Assembly (NCBI RefSeq): GCF_000255295.1
Contig: NC_017030.1
Coordinates: 2,790,001 to 2,854,000, forward strand
Length of the DNA: 64,000 nt
From: Corallococcus coralloides DSM 2259
GTDB lineage: Bacteria > Myxococcota > Myxococcia > Myxococcales > Myxococcaceae
Direction of reading: 5' to 3'
Shown here: one piece after another, positions 7,668 through 14,932 of the stretch
How the letters are laid out: each line of letters starts with the position of its first letter
How positions within the stretch are numbered: the first letter of the stretch is position 1
Made by a program: the position numbers and the translations under genes
Notes under the pieces: model-generated
Seen by the model: the letters and a program-made list of their open reading frames with translations, nothing else
What the model was told of the DNA's origin: nothing
Databases searched by the model: none

Positions 7668-10300
7668 AGCCCCCTTTTGCCACCTTCCTCCAGGAAGTAG
7701 TTGTCCGGCGTCACCTGTCCGGGCGGCGGGGCCTCGGCGGTGGGCTGGGTGCCCTCCAGGTAGGGCTCCATCCGGCCCGGAACGGCGTTGCCCGCCAGCA
7801 GCCCGGTGACGGGGTCGATGCGCACCTGGGTGACGCCCGGCGGCACCTCGAAGTCGCGCGCGGGCAGGCCGTCCTCCGCCACCCGCATGAAGTTGAGCCA
7901 GATGGGCAGCGCGGCCCGGCCACCCGTCTCGCTGCTGCCCAGGGGCGAGTTGTCATCGAAGCCCACCCACGCGCTGGCCACCCAGTCCATGGTGTAGCCG
8001 TTGAACCACGTGTCCTTGGACTCGTTGGTGGTGCCCGTCTTGCCCGCGGCGGGCCGGTTCAGCTCCCGCACCGCGCGCGCGCTTCCGTCCTCCACCACGC
8101 TGCGCATCAGCGACGTCGTGAGGAACGCCACCGCCGGAGGCAGCGTCTCCTCGAAGGCCGGCTGGTGCTCCTCCAGCACCGTGCCCTTCGCGTCGCGCAC
8201 GCGCAGGAGCGTCAGCGGCTCCGCGTAGCGGCCGTTGGCCTGGAGCGTGGCGTACGCGTTGACGGCCTCCAGCATCGTCACCTCGCCGGTGCCCAGGGCC
8301 AGCGTGAGGTTCTCCGGCATCGCGGAGCGGATGCCCGCCCGGCGCGCGAAGTCGATGGCGGTCGCGGGGGTGATCGACTCGATGAGCCGCACGGACACCG
8401 TGTTCTTCGACTTGCTCAGCGCCGTGCGCAGCGTCATGGGGCCCTCGAAGCGCCCGTCGAAGTTCTTGGGCCGCCACGTCTTGCCCGTGTACGGGTCGCG
8501 GATGGACTCCGGCGCGTCGTTCACCATGGAGAGCGGCGTGAAGCGGCCGCTGGCCAGCGCCGCGCCGTAGATGAAGGGCTTGAACGACGAGCCCGGCTGG
8601 CGCTTCGCCTGCGTGGCGCGGTTGAACGACGAGCGCTCCGCGTCATAGCCGCCCACCATGGCCACCACGTTGCGGTTGGCCGGGTTGATGACCACGAGCC
8701 CGCCCTGCACCACGGGCACCTGATCCAGCGTGGCCTCCACGAAGGCCGGCGCCGGAGGGGCCTTGAGCACGCGCACGAACACCAGCTCCCCGGGGGTGAA
8801 CACGTCCGAGATGTTCTTTGGCGCGCTCTTCTTCTTCTGCCGCGCCCAGGCGACGGAATCGAAGGACACCTCCGCGGTGCGGCCCACCAGGTCCACGCGC
8901 GCCACGTTGCGCTTCGCGTCCACCTCCGTGACGTAGCCGGTGAGGCGCAGCCCCTCCTCCATCGGCTTGAGGAGGACCTGGCCCACGCGCTCGCGCTCCG
9001 GCGACCGGGCCTCCTCTTCCTCCGAGTCCGTGTCCGCGGCCAGGGCGGCGGGCTGCTGCTCCTCGGCGCCTTCCACCTCCTGCGTGGTGGGCGTCTTGGC
9101 CTCCGGGGCCGCGGCGGCGAGCGGCTGGGCGAGCGGCGCCAGGTCCGCGACATAGCCCTGGTCCTTCTGGCGGCGGCCGGCCTCGTCGATGCGCTGGACG
9201 ATGAGCTCGCGGTAGCGCTTCCACTGCGCCTCCTCCAGCTTGCCCTGCGCGCCCCGGTAGCCCTGGCGCCGGTCCACGGCTTCCAGGCCGTCACGCACGG
9301 CCTGCTCGGCGGTGGCCTGGAGCTTGGGCACGAGCGCGATGTCCACGCGCAGGCCGCCCTCCATCACCATCTTCTCGCCGTAGCGTTCAATCAGCGTGCG
9401 GCGGATCTCCTCCGCGTAGTAGGCGCCCGCGCTGACCGTCTTGCGCGGCGCGAGCACGATGGGCTTGTCCTTCTCCGCGTCCACCACCGCGCGAGGCACG
9501 AAGCCCTGGCCCGCCATCTGCTCCAGCACGTAGCGCTGGCGCGCCTTGGCGCGGGTGATGTTCGCCACCGGGTTGATGCGGTGGGGAGACTGCACGGTGC
9601 CCGCGAGCACGGCGGCCTCGCCCACGGTCAGGTCCTTGGCGTGCTTGCCGAAGTAGTAGAGCGCGGCCTCCTCCAGCCCGTAGCGGCGCTGCCCGAAGTA
9701 CACGCCGTTGATGTAGAGGCTGAGGATCTGATCCTTGGTGAGTGCCTGCTCCAGGCGCGGGGTGAGGATCCACTCCCGGATCTTCCGGCCCAGGCTGCGC
9801 TCCGGCGTGAGCAGCATGTTCTTCACGACCTGCTGCGTGAGCGTGGACGCGCCGGACTTGCGGCTGCCGGGGATGAGGTTCTTCACGCCCGCGCGCAGGA
9901 TGCCGAAGGGGTCCAGGCCCTCGTGCTTGTAGAAGTCCGCGTCCTCGGCGGCGAGGAACGCATTGCGCACGTGCGGGGGCAGGTCCTCCATGCGGACGAG
10001 CGTGCGGCGCTCCAGCGCGTACTCCGCGCAGAGCGAGCCGTCCGCGCACGTCACCTTCGTCACCTGCGGCGGCTGGTAGTTGCGCAGCGACTCCACGGAG
10101 GGCAGGTCGCGGCTGAAGTAGACGTACGTGCCCACGCACACGCCGATGAGGAGCACCAGCCCGACAACGCCCAGCACCAGGAGCCGCTTCGTCCAGCGCC
10201 ACAGCGCGGCGCCGAAGCCACCCTTCTTGGGCGGCGGGGCTCCGGTCGGGGCCGGGGGGAGGGGCTCGGGAGAGGGAGGCATCGGTCGGGCCGGAGTCAT
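7664..10300 (-). CDS. mrcA: Class A penicillin-binding protein (PBP1a)
   Basis: An 878-residue bifunctional peptidoglycan synthase. A Pro-rich cytoplasmic tail is followed by a membrane anchor (about 36-58). The glycosyltransferase 51 domain has the catalytic AAEDADFYKHEGLD motif and the GASTLTQQVVKN motif. The transpeptidase domain has the acyl-serine S571 in GSSFKPF (SxxK), SKN in LSKSKNTVS, and KTG in GKTGTTNESKD. A Pro/Glu-rich insert at about 390-440 lies within the OB-like region between the two domains. All motifs needed for both activities are present. It is followed by the FG-GAP gene with a 4-bp overlap. From memory, M. xanthus has a PBP1a gene in a similar neighbourhood (MXAN_5181). 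Confidence 0.95.
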   Translation of the reverse strand: MTPARPMPPSPEPLPPAPTGAPPPKKGGFGAALWRWTKRLLVLGVVGLVLLIGVCVGTYVYFSRDLPSVESLRNYQPPQVTKVTCADGSLCAEYALERRTLVRMEDLPPHVRNAFLAAEDADFYKHEGLDPFGILRAGVKNLIPGSRKSGASTLTQQVVKNMLLTPERSLGRKIREWILTPRLEQALTKDQILSLYINGVYFGQRRYGLEEAALYYFGKHAKDLTVGEAAVLAGTVQSPHRINPVANITRAKARQRYVLEQMAGQGFVPRAVVDAEKDKPIVLAPRKTVSAGAYYAEEIRRTLIERYGEKMVMEGGLRVDIALVPKLQATAEQAVRDGLEAVDRRQGYRGAQGKLEEAQWKRYRELIVQRIDEAGRRQKDQGYVADLAPLAQPLAAAAPEAKTPTTQEVEGAEEQQPAALAADTDSEEEEARSPERERVGQVLLKPMEEGLRLTGYVTEVDAKRNVARVDLVGRTAEVSFDSVAWARQKKKSAPKNISDVFTPGELVFVRVLKAPPAPAFVEATLDQVPVVQGGLVVINPANRNVVAMVGGYDAERSSFNRATQAKRQPGSSFKPFIYGAALASGRFTPLSMVNDAPESIRDPYTGKTWRPKNFDGRFEGPMTLRTALSKSKNTVSVRLIESITPATAIDFARRAGIRSAMPENLTLALGTGEVTMLEAVNAYATLQANGRYAEPLTLLRVRDAKGTVLEEHQPAFEETLPPAVAFLTTSLMRSVVEDGSARAVRELNRPAAGKTGTTNESKDTWFNGYTMDWVASAWVGFDDNSPLGSSETGGRAALPIWLNFMRVAEDGLPARDFEVPPGVTQVRIDPVTGLLAGNAVPGRMEPYLEGTQPTAEAPPPGQVTPDNYFLEEGGKRGL

Positions 10301-10346
10301 GACGCTCGTGAAGGCGGGGTGAAGGGCTGAAGGTTAGACCGGGGGG

Positions 10347-10367
10347 CGGGCGGGGTGAACCCGCCCG
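10347..10367. terminator. GC hairpin downstream of the TPR gene
   Basis: CGGGCGGG (10347-10354) and CCCGCCCG (10360-10367) form a perfect 8-bp stem with a GTGAA loop. It is 43 bases past the stop of the leftward TPR gene and before the PBP start. No T-run follows on the minus strand, so termination strength is uncertain. Confidence 0.45.
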
Positions 10368-10409
10368 GGCCATCCCCCCGGGAACGGCGCTGTTTCCTGC
10401 CCGCCCGCC

Positions 10410-11462
10410 CTACGGCGCGACGGGCGGGAGCGGCTCCGCCAGGGCAGGACCCGCCGGGTCGGCCCGGGCCACGCGGCCCACCCGCTCCGCGTTGACGCGG
10501 GCCTGCACGTAGCGGGGCGACAGCCGGGTGGCGGCGGCGTAGGCGGCGCGGGCCTCCTCCAGCCGGCCCAGGCGCTCGCAGGCGACGCCCAGGTTGTTCT
10601 GCACGTAGGCCACGTGCGGCAGGAGGCTGGCGGCCTGGGTGAGGACCTCCACGGCGCGCGCGTTGTCGTTGGCGCGGAGGTAGGCGAAGCCCAGGTTGTT
10701 GAGCGCGTGGCCGTGCTCGGGGTCCAGGTGCACCGCCTGCTGGAAGCGCAGGATGGCGGAGGTGAGCTCATGGGCGCCCAGGTGCGCGCGGCCGAGCACC
10801 TGGTACACCTCCGCGTCCTCCGGGTCGCGCAGGAGCGCCTCCTCGCCCACGCGGACGGCGTCCGGGAAGCGGCCCTCCGACACCAGGAGCCGCGCCTGCT
10901 GCACCAGCGCCCCCGCGTCATGCGGCTCCGCCTGCCCCAGCCGGGCATACGCGTCGATGGCGAGCGCCGTGTCCCCGGCCAGCCGGGCCGTGCGCGCCAG
11001 CTGCGCCAGGGCGTCCGTGGCGCCCGGGTCGTCGTGCAGCGCGCGGCGCAGCTCCGTCACGGCGCCGGACACGTCCCCCAGCTCGCGCAGGCCCAGGGCG
11101 CGGGCCACGTGGTCCACCCGGCGGGCGTGCGTGTGCGGCAGCGCCAGGGCGTCACCGGGGGCGGGGGCCTCCACCGGGGCGGCTTCGTCCACGAGGCGTG
11201 GGGCGGGCATCAGCGACGGCTCGTAGCCCGGGGCCTCCAGGGGCAGGGTGGGAGCGGCGGCGACAGGTCCCTGGGCGGCGCGGGCTTCCAGGGCGTGGGA
11301 GAGCCAGGGCTTGAGCAGGCGGGGCAGGGGGACGTCCTCCCAGGCGGCGAGCCCCAGGGCGGCGAGCGCGGCGGGAATGAGGGCCTTGCGAAGCGCGGGC
11401 GGCACGGTGAAGCGCCGGGAGGAGGCGGAGCGACGGGACCGGGTGCGCGTCTTCGGGTTCAT
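10410..11462 (-). CDS. Membrane-anchored TPR protein
   Basis: A 350-residue protein with a basic N-terminus (KTRTRSRRSASSRRF) and a hydrophobic segment (about residues 25-42). About six TPR-type helical pairs then run to the end, with signatures such as HGHALNNLGFAYLRAND and YVQNNLGVACERLGR. TPRs are protein-interaction scaffolds. I prefer the ATG at 11462 because AAAGGGG lies six bases upstream; the ATG two codons earlier would touch that site. The much longer upstream frame to 11705 crosses the divergent xth gene and is unlikely. The partner is unknown; it precedes the PBP gene on the same strand by 109 bases. Confidence 0.82.
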   Translation of the reverse strand: MNPKTRTRSRRSASSRRFTVPPALRKALIPAALAALGLAAWEDVPLPRLLKPWLSHALEARAAQGPVAAAPTLPLEAPGYEPSLMPAPRLVDEAAPVEAPAPGDALALPHTHARRVDHVARALGLRELGDVSGAVTELRRALHDDPGATDALAQLARTARLAGDTALAIDAYARLGQAEPHDAGALVQQARLLVSEGRFPDAVRVGEEALLRDPEDAEVYQVLGRAHLGAHELTSAILRFQQAVHLDPEHGHALNNLGFAYLRANDNARAVEVLTQAASLLPHVAYVQNNLGVACERLGRLEEARAAYAAATRLSPRYVQARVNAERVGRVARADPAGPALAEPLPPVAP

Positions 11463-11592
11463 GGCCATCCCCTTTGCGACCGGTGTGCCAACGGATTCCC
11501 CCTCTGGCGGACGGCGGGTGTGTCCCTGGGGCCACAGGCCCGAGGGGAAAAGCGTGGCAGGGGCGTGGGCCGCGTGCGACGGTCCGCGCCGC

Positions 11593-12363
11593 ATGCGAAT
11601 CGCGACCTGGAACGTGAACTCGGTGAGGGCTCGGCAGCAGCGGTTGGTCAACTGGCTGAAGAGCGCCCAGCCAGACGTGCTGTGCCTGCAGGAGCTCAAG
11701 TGCACCGACGCGGACTTCCCCTTCGACGCGGTGAAGGAGGCGGGCTACTTCGCCGCGGTGCACGGGCAGAAGACGTACAACGGCGTGGCCATCCTGGCGA
11801 AGACGGAGCCCACGGACGTCATCCGGGGCCTGTCGGACGGGGTGGATGACACGCACGCGCGCTTCATCTCCGCGACGGTGAACGGCATCCGCGTGGTGAG
11901 CGCGTACGCGCCCAACGGCCAGCAGGTGGACTCACCCGCGTACGTCTACAAGCTGGAGTGGTACCGGCGGCTGCGCAACTACCTGGACACGCGCCACAAG
12001 CCGGACGACCTGGTGGTGATGGGCGGGGACTGGAACATCGCGCCGGACCCCATCGACGTGTACGACGTGGCGCAGTGGGAAGGGCAGACGCTCTTCACGT
12101 TGCGCGAGCGGGACGCGCTCCAGCAGGTGTGTGCCTTTGGGCTGACGGATGCGTTCCGCAAGCTGCACCCGGACGTGCAGAAGTTCTCCTGGTGGGACTA
12201 CCGGATGCTGATGTTCCCCAAGAACAAGGGCGTGCGGATCGACCACCTGTTCCTCACGGCGCCGCTGGTGCCCCGGCTCACGGCGTGTGACGTGGACCGC
12301 GAGGAGCGCAAGGGACAGCAGCCGTCTGACCACGCGCCGGTGTGGCTGGAGTTGAAGGACTGA
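11593..12363 (+). CDS. xth: Exodeoxyribonuclease III
   Basis: A 256-residue member of the exonuclease-endonuclease-phosphatase fold that cleaves at abasic sites and degrades 3' ends. Visible motifs are MRIATWNVNS at the start, the metal-binding Glu in CLQELK (E34), YAPNG, the GGDWNIAP motif with catalytic Asp and Asn, and SDHAPV with the catalytic His near the end. The length is normal for XthA. The frame is open upstream to 11248, but the conserved MRIATWNVNS start and the divergent TPR gene fix the start at 11593. It is 14 bases upstream of thrC. Confidence 0.95.
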   Translation: MRIATWNVNSVRARQQRLVNWLKSAQPDVLCLQELKCTDADFPFDAVKEAGYFAAVHGQKTYNGVAILAKTEPTDVIRGLSDGVDDTHARFISATVNGIRVVSAYAPNGQQVDSPAYVYKLEWYRRLRNYLDTRHKPDDLVVMGGDWNIAPDPIDVYDVAQWEGQTLFTLRERDALQQVCAFGLTDAFRKLHPDVQKFSWWDYRMLMFPKNKGVRIDHLFLTAPLVPRLTACDVDREERKGQQPSDHAPVWLELKD

Positions 12364-12367
12364 GTAG

Positions 12368-12394
12368 AGTCGGAGGCATGTCCGTCCTCCGACT
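12368..12394 (+). promoter_or_regulatory. Hairpin sequestering the thrC ribosome binding site and start codon
   Basis: AGTCGGAGG (12368-12376) and CCTCCGACT (12386-12394) are perfect complements over nine bases. The GGAGG ribosome binding site is buried in the stem, and the ATG start (12378-12380) lies in the nine-base loop. In the mRNA this would hide the initiation region, so it is a candidate translational control element or a structure opened by coupling from xth. Confidence 0.6.
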
Positions 12395-13550
12395 TGAATG
12401 CACGAAGTGCGACCAGACGTTTGCGCCGGGCAAGGTGTGGAACCTGTGCACGGCGTGTCAGGCGCCGCTGTTCGCCCGCTACGACCTGGAGCGCGCGGCG
12501 AAGACGCTGCGCAAGGAAGCGCTGCCCGGACGTGAGCGCTCCATGTGGCGCTACCACGAGGTGCTGCCGGTGGATGACCCGGCTCAGCGCCTGACGTTGG
12601 GCGAAGGCTTCACGCCGCTGCTCCCCGCGCCCCGGCTGGGCTCATGGCTGGGATTGCAGCGGGTGTGGGTGAAGGACGAGAGCGGCAACCCGACGGGCTC
12701 CTTCAAGGCGCGAGGCCTGTCCGCCGCGGTGTCCATGGCGAAGGTACTGGGCGCGAAGGCGGTGTGTCTGCCATCCGCGGGAAACGCGGGCAGCGCGCTG
12801 GCGGCGTACGCGGCGCGGGGCGCGCTGGAGGCGCACGTCTTCGTGCCGAAGGACATCGCGTCGCTGTTCCTGATGGAGACGCGGGCCTACGGCGCGCATG
12901 TCGAGACGGTGGATGGGCTCATCTCCGACGCGGGCCGGGTGTGCGCGGGGCTGGCGAAGGAGCATGGCTGGTACGAGTGCGCCACGCTGAAGGAGCCCTA
13001 CCGGGTCGAGGGCAAGAAGACGATGGGCTACGAGCTGGCGGAGCAGCTCGGGTGGACGCTGCCGGACGTCATCCTCTATCCAACGGGCGGGGGCACGGGG
13101 CTCATCGGGATGTGGAAGGCCTTCGAGGAGATGGAGGCGATGGGGCTGATTGATTCGAAGCGGCCCCGGATGGTGGCGGTGCAGGCGGAAGGGTGCGCGC
13201 CCATCGTGAAGGCGCACGCGGAAGGCAAGCCGGACGCGCCCATGTGGCAGGGCGCGACGACGCACGCGCACGGCCTGCGGGTGCCCAAGGCGCTGGGGGA
13301 CTTCCTCATCCTGCGCGCGGTGAAGGACAGCCACGGCACGGCGGTGTCGGTGACGGAGGCGGAGATCGTCCAGGGCACGAAGGACGCAGCCGCGGCGGAA
13401 GGACTGTTCATGGCGCCGGAAGGAGGCGCATGCGTGGCGGCGCTCAAGAAGCTTCAGGCCACCGGGGACGTGAAGCCCGAGGAGACGGTCGTCGTATTCA
13501 ACACGGGCACGGGCTTCAAGTACGTGGAGAACATGGCGCCGCTGTGGTGA
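12378..13550 (+). CDS. thrC: Threonine synthase
   Basis: A 390-residue PLP enzyme that converts O-phosphohomoserine to threonine. The N-terminus has a four-cysteine zinc-ribbon-like motif (CTKC at residues 8-11, CTAC at 24-27), as in the class of threonine synthases with such a leader. The PLP lysine is in NPTGSFKARG, the substrate/PLP-binding loop in SAGNAGSALAAYA, and the phosphate-binding glycines in PTGGGTGLIG. The start ATG at 12378 follows GGAGG by one base only and lies in the loop of a hairpin. Its stop is only 11 bases before the toxin lipoprotein gene. A related cysteate synthase or generic fold-type II enzyme is the main alternative. Confidence 0.9.
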   Translation: MSVLRLECTKCDQTFAPGKVWNLCTACQAPLFARYDLERAAKTLRKEALPGRERSMWRYHEVLPVDDPAQRLTLGEGFTPLLPAPRLGSWLGLQRVWVKDESGNPTGSFKARGLSAAVSMAKVLGAKAVCLPSAGNAGSALAAYAARGALEAHVFVPKDIASLFLMETRAYGAHVETVDGLISDAGRVCAGLAKEHGWYECATLKEPYRVEGKKTMGYELAEQLGWTLPDVILYPTGGGTGLIGMWKAFEEMEAMGLIDSKRPRMVAVQAEGCAPIVKAHAEGKPDAPMWQGATTHAHGLRVPKALGDFLILRAVKDSHGTAVSVTEAEIVQGTKDAAAAEGLFMAPEGGACVAALKKLQATGDVKPEETVVVFNTGTGFKYVENMAPLW

Positions 13551-13561
13551 GCGCCCTCCGG

Positions 13562-14206
13562 ATGAATGTCTTCGCGCTCGCCCTCTCCCTGATACTGGTG
13601 GGGTGCGCGTCCACGCCCTTGCCGGCGCTGGAGGACTGGGGCGCGGCGGAGGACGACGCCTGCGAAGGGCACGACCGGTGCGTGGCGCTGGTCTGTGCCG
13701 ACGACCTCTGCGGCCTCTATCACTGCGAGGACACCGGTGTGTTGCTGGCGCGAGGCGGCATCCGGCCTCCCGTGTCGTCAGCGGCACCCGGTTCAGGTCC
13801 CCGGCGCAATTGGGGTAGTGCCCAGCCGCTTCCGGGGGACCGCGAAGCCATCTTCGTCATCCGCTGGTACAACCATCCCGCGCCTCCTCCTCCAGCTGAT
13901 GGCAGGAGGCCCTCCGGCTCAGGATGGGTGAAGCACCACCTCTATCCTCAAGAGGAACGCCTCGCAGAGTTCTTCTGGCGGAGGGGAAAAATCAACGTGC
14001 ATGACTTCACGATGGTCATTCCTCGTGCGGAGCACGTACGAATCCATGGGCCGGGAGGGCGGGGTGGTCCCTGGAATGAGACGTGGCGTGACTTCGCTCG
14101 CAAGAACTCGAATGCGACTCCGAAGGAGATCCAGGATCAACTGGCTCGGATGATCGTTGACTTCAACATCATGGGTCCCATTGTTTCCTACTATCAGCTT
14201 CGCTAG
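13562..14206 (+). CDS. SitA6-like polymorphic toxin lipoprotein (TIGR02269 family)
   Basis: A 214-residue lipoprotein: the signal peptide ends in LILVGC with the lipid-carrying Cys at residue 15. A Cys-rich leader (about 30-60: CEGHDRCVALVC, CGLYHC) is followed by a C-terminal domain (about 120-214) with VKHHLYPQ, INVHDFTM and HVRIHGPGG, a His-rich pattern like His-Me-finger/HNH toxin nucleases. In M. xanthus, SitA lipoproteins are passed between cells by outer membrane exchange and kill siblings lacking the matching SitI. The next gene encodes a double-CXXCG protein, the SitI6-type partner. The nuclease assignment is inference. Codon use is visibly less GC-biased than in thrC, suggesting transfer. 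Confidence 0.82.
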   Translation: MNVFALALSLILVGCASTPLPALEDWGAAEDDACEGHDRCVALVCADDLCGLYHCEDTGVLLARGGIRPPVSSAAPGSGPRRNWGSAQPLPGDREAIFVIRWYNHPAPPPPADGRRPSGSGWVKHHLYPQEERLAEFFWRRGKINVHDFTMVIPRAEHVRIHGPGGRGGPWNETWRDFARKNSNATPKEIQDQLARMIVDFNIMGPIVSYYQLR

Positions 14207-14220
14207 TCGCCGGAGGAGCC

Positions 14221-14931
14221 GTGAGGTTCTTTGAAGTGAATGCTGCGAAAGGGGCGCGCTTCACCGGATTCATCGATGGCGCGCACCGATGGGGATTGCC
14301 GGGAGGGTTGTGTCCTGTGTGTGGGTCCAGCCCTGGTGGACTGGGAGAGGCGTATCCCTCCGTGGATCTCTCTGGCTGGGCCCACCGTGAGGAGCTTGCG
14401 GAAGCAAGGCAGGTTCCGCTCGAAGAGTACGAGCGACTGCGTGATCTCGTTAGGCTTCAGGTGCCCTTCGAGGCGCCACTGCTACCAGGGGCCGAGTTCG
14501 GGCCGCTCATCGGCAAGGCCTCCGGCAAGTGGAGTGCAATCGATCTGTATGACCCTTGGACCCTGGTGATGCGGAGCGAGATCGTGGATGTGCTGCGTGA
14601 GGCAGGCATCGCCCTTCGCGCGAGCAAGATGGATCTGCGCTTTCGGAGCAAGGTCGAGGTGGAGCTGCGGGAGGTCGAGATCCATTGCCGAGGCCGCCTG
14701 CACGACAGCTGCTTTCCGGGCGGACGGGAACGCCCCTGCGAACGGTGCGGGCGGCAAGGAGGCAGTTATCCAGACGCCCCCATTCTCGATGGGCGCACTC
14801 TGACCGGCGACCTGGATCTGTTCCGCCTCAGCGATTACACGACCATCATCATCGCTACGGAGCGCTTCGTGGACACTGTGAACCGTTTCGGATTCGAAGG
14901 CGTCGTGTTCAAGGAGATTCCGGTCCTCTGA
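14221..14931 (+). CDS. SitI6-type double-CXXCG immunity protein
   Basis: A 236-residue cytoplasmic protein with two zinc-knuckle-like motifs, CPVCG (about residues 32-36) and CERCG (about 176-180), the hallmark of the myxobacterial double-CXXCG family that pairs with TIGR02269 lipoproteins. The GTG start at 14221 is preceded by CGGAGG (14211-14216), and the gene lies 14 bases after the toxin gene, so the pair is cotranscribed. The expected function is neutralising the toxin domain of the partner inside recipient kin. Its stop is one base from the stop of the convergent glucosidase gene. Confidence 0.85.
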   Translation: MRFFEVNAAKGARFTGFIDGAHRWGLPGGLCPVCGSSPGGLGEAYPSVDLSGWAHREELAEARQVPLEEYERLRDLVRLQVPFEAPLLPGAEFGPLIGKASGKWSAIDLYDPWTLVMRSEIVDVLREAGIALRASKMDLRFRSKVEVELREVEIHCRGRLHDSCFPGGRERPCERCGRQGGSYPDAPILDGRTLTGDLDLFRLSDYTTIIIATERFVDTVNRFGFEGVVFKEIPVL

Positions 14932-14932
14932 C

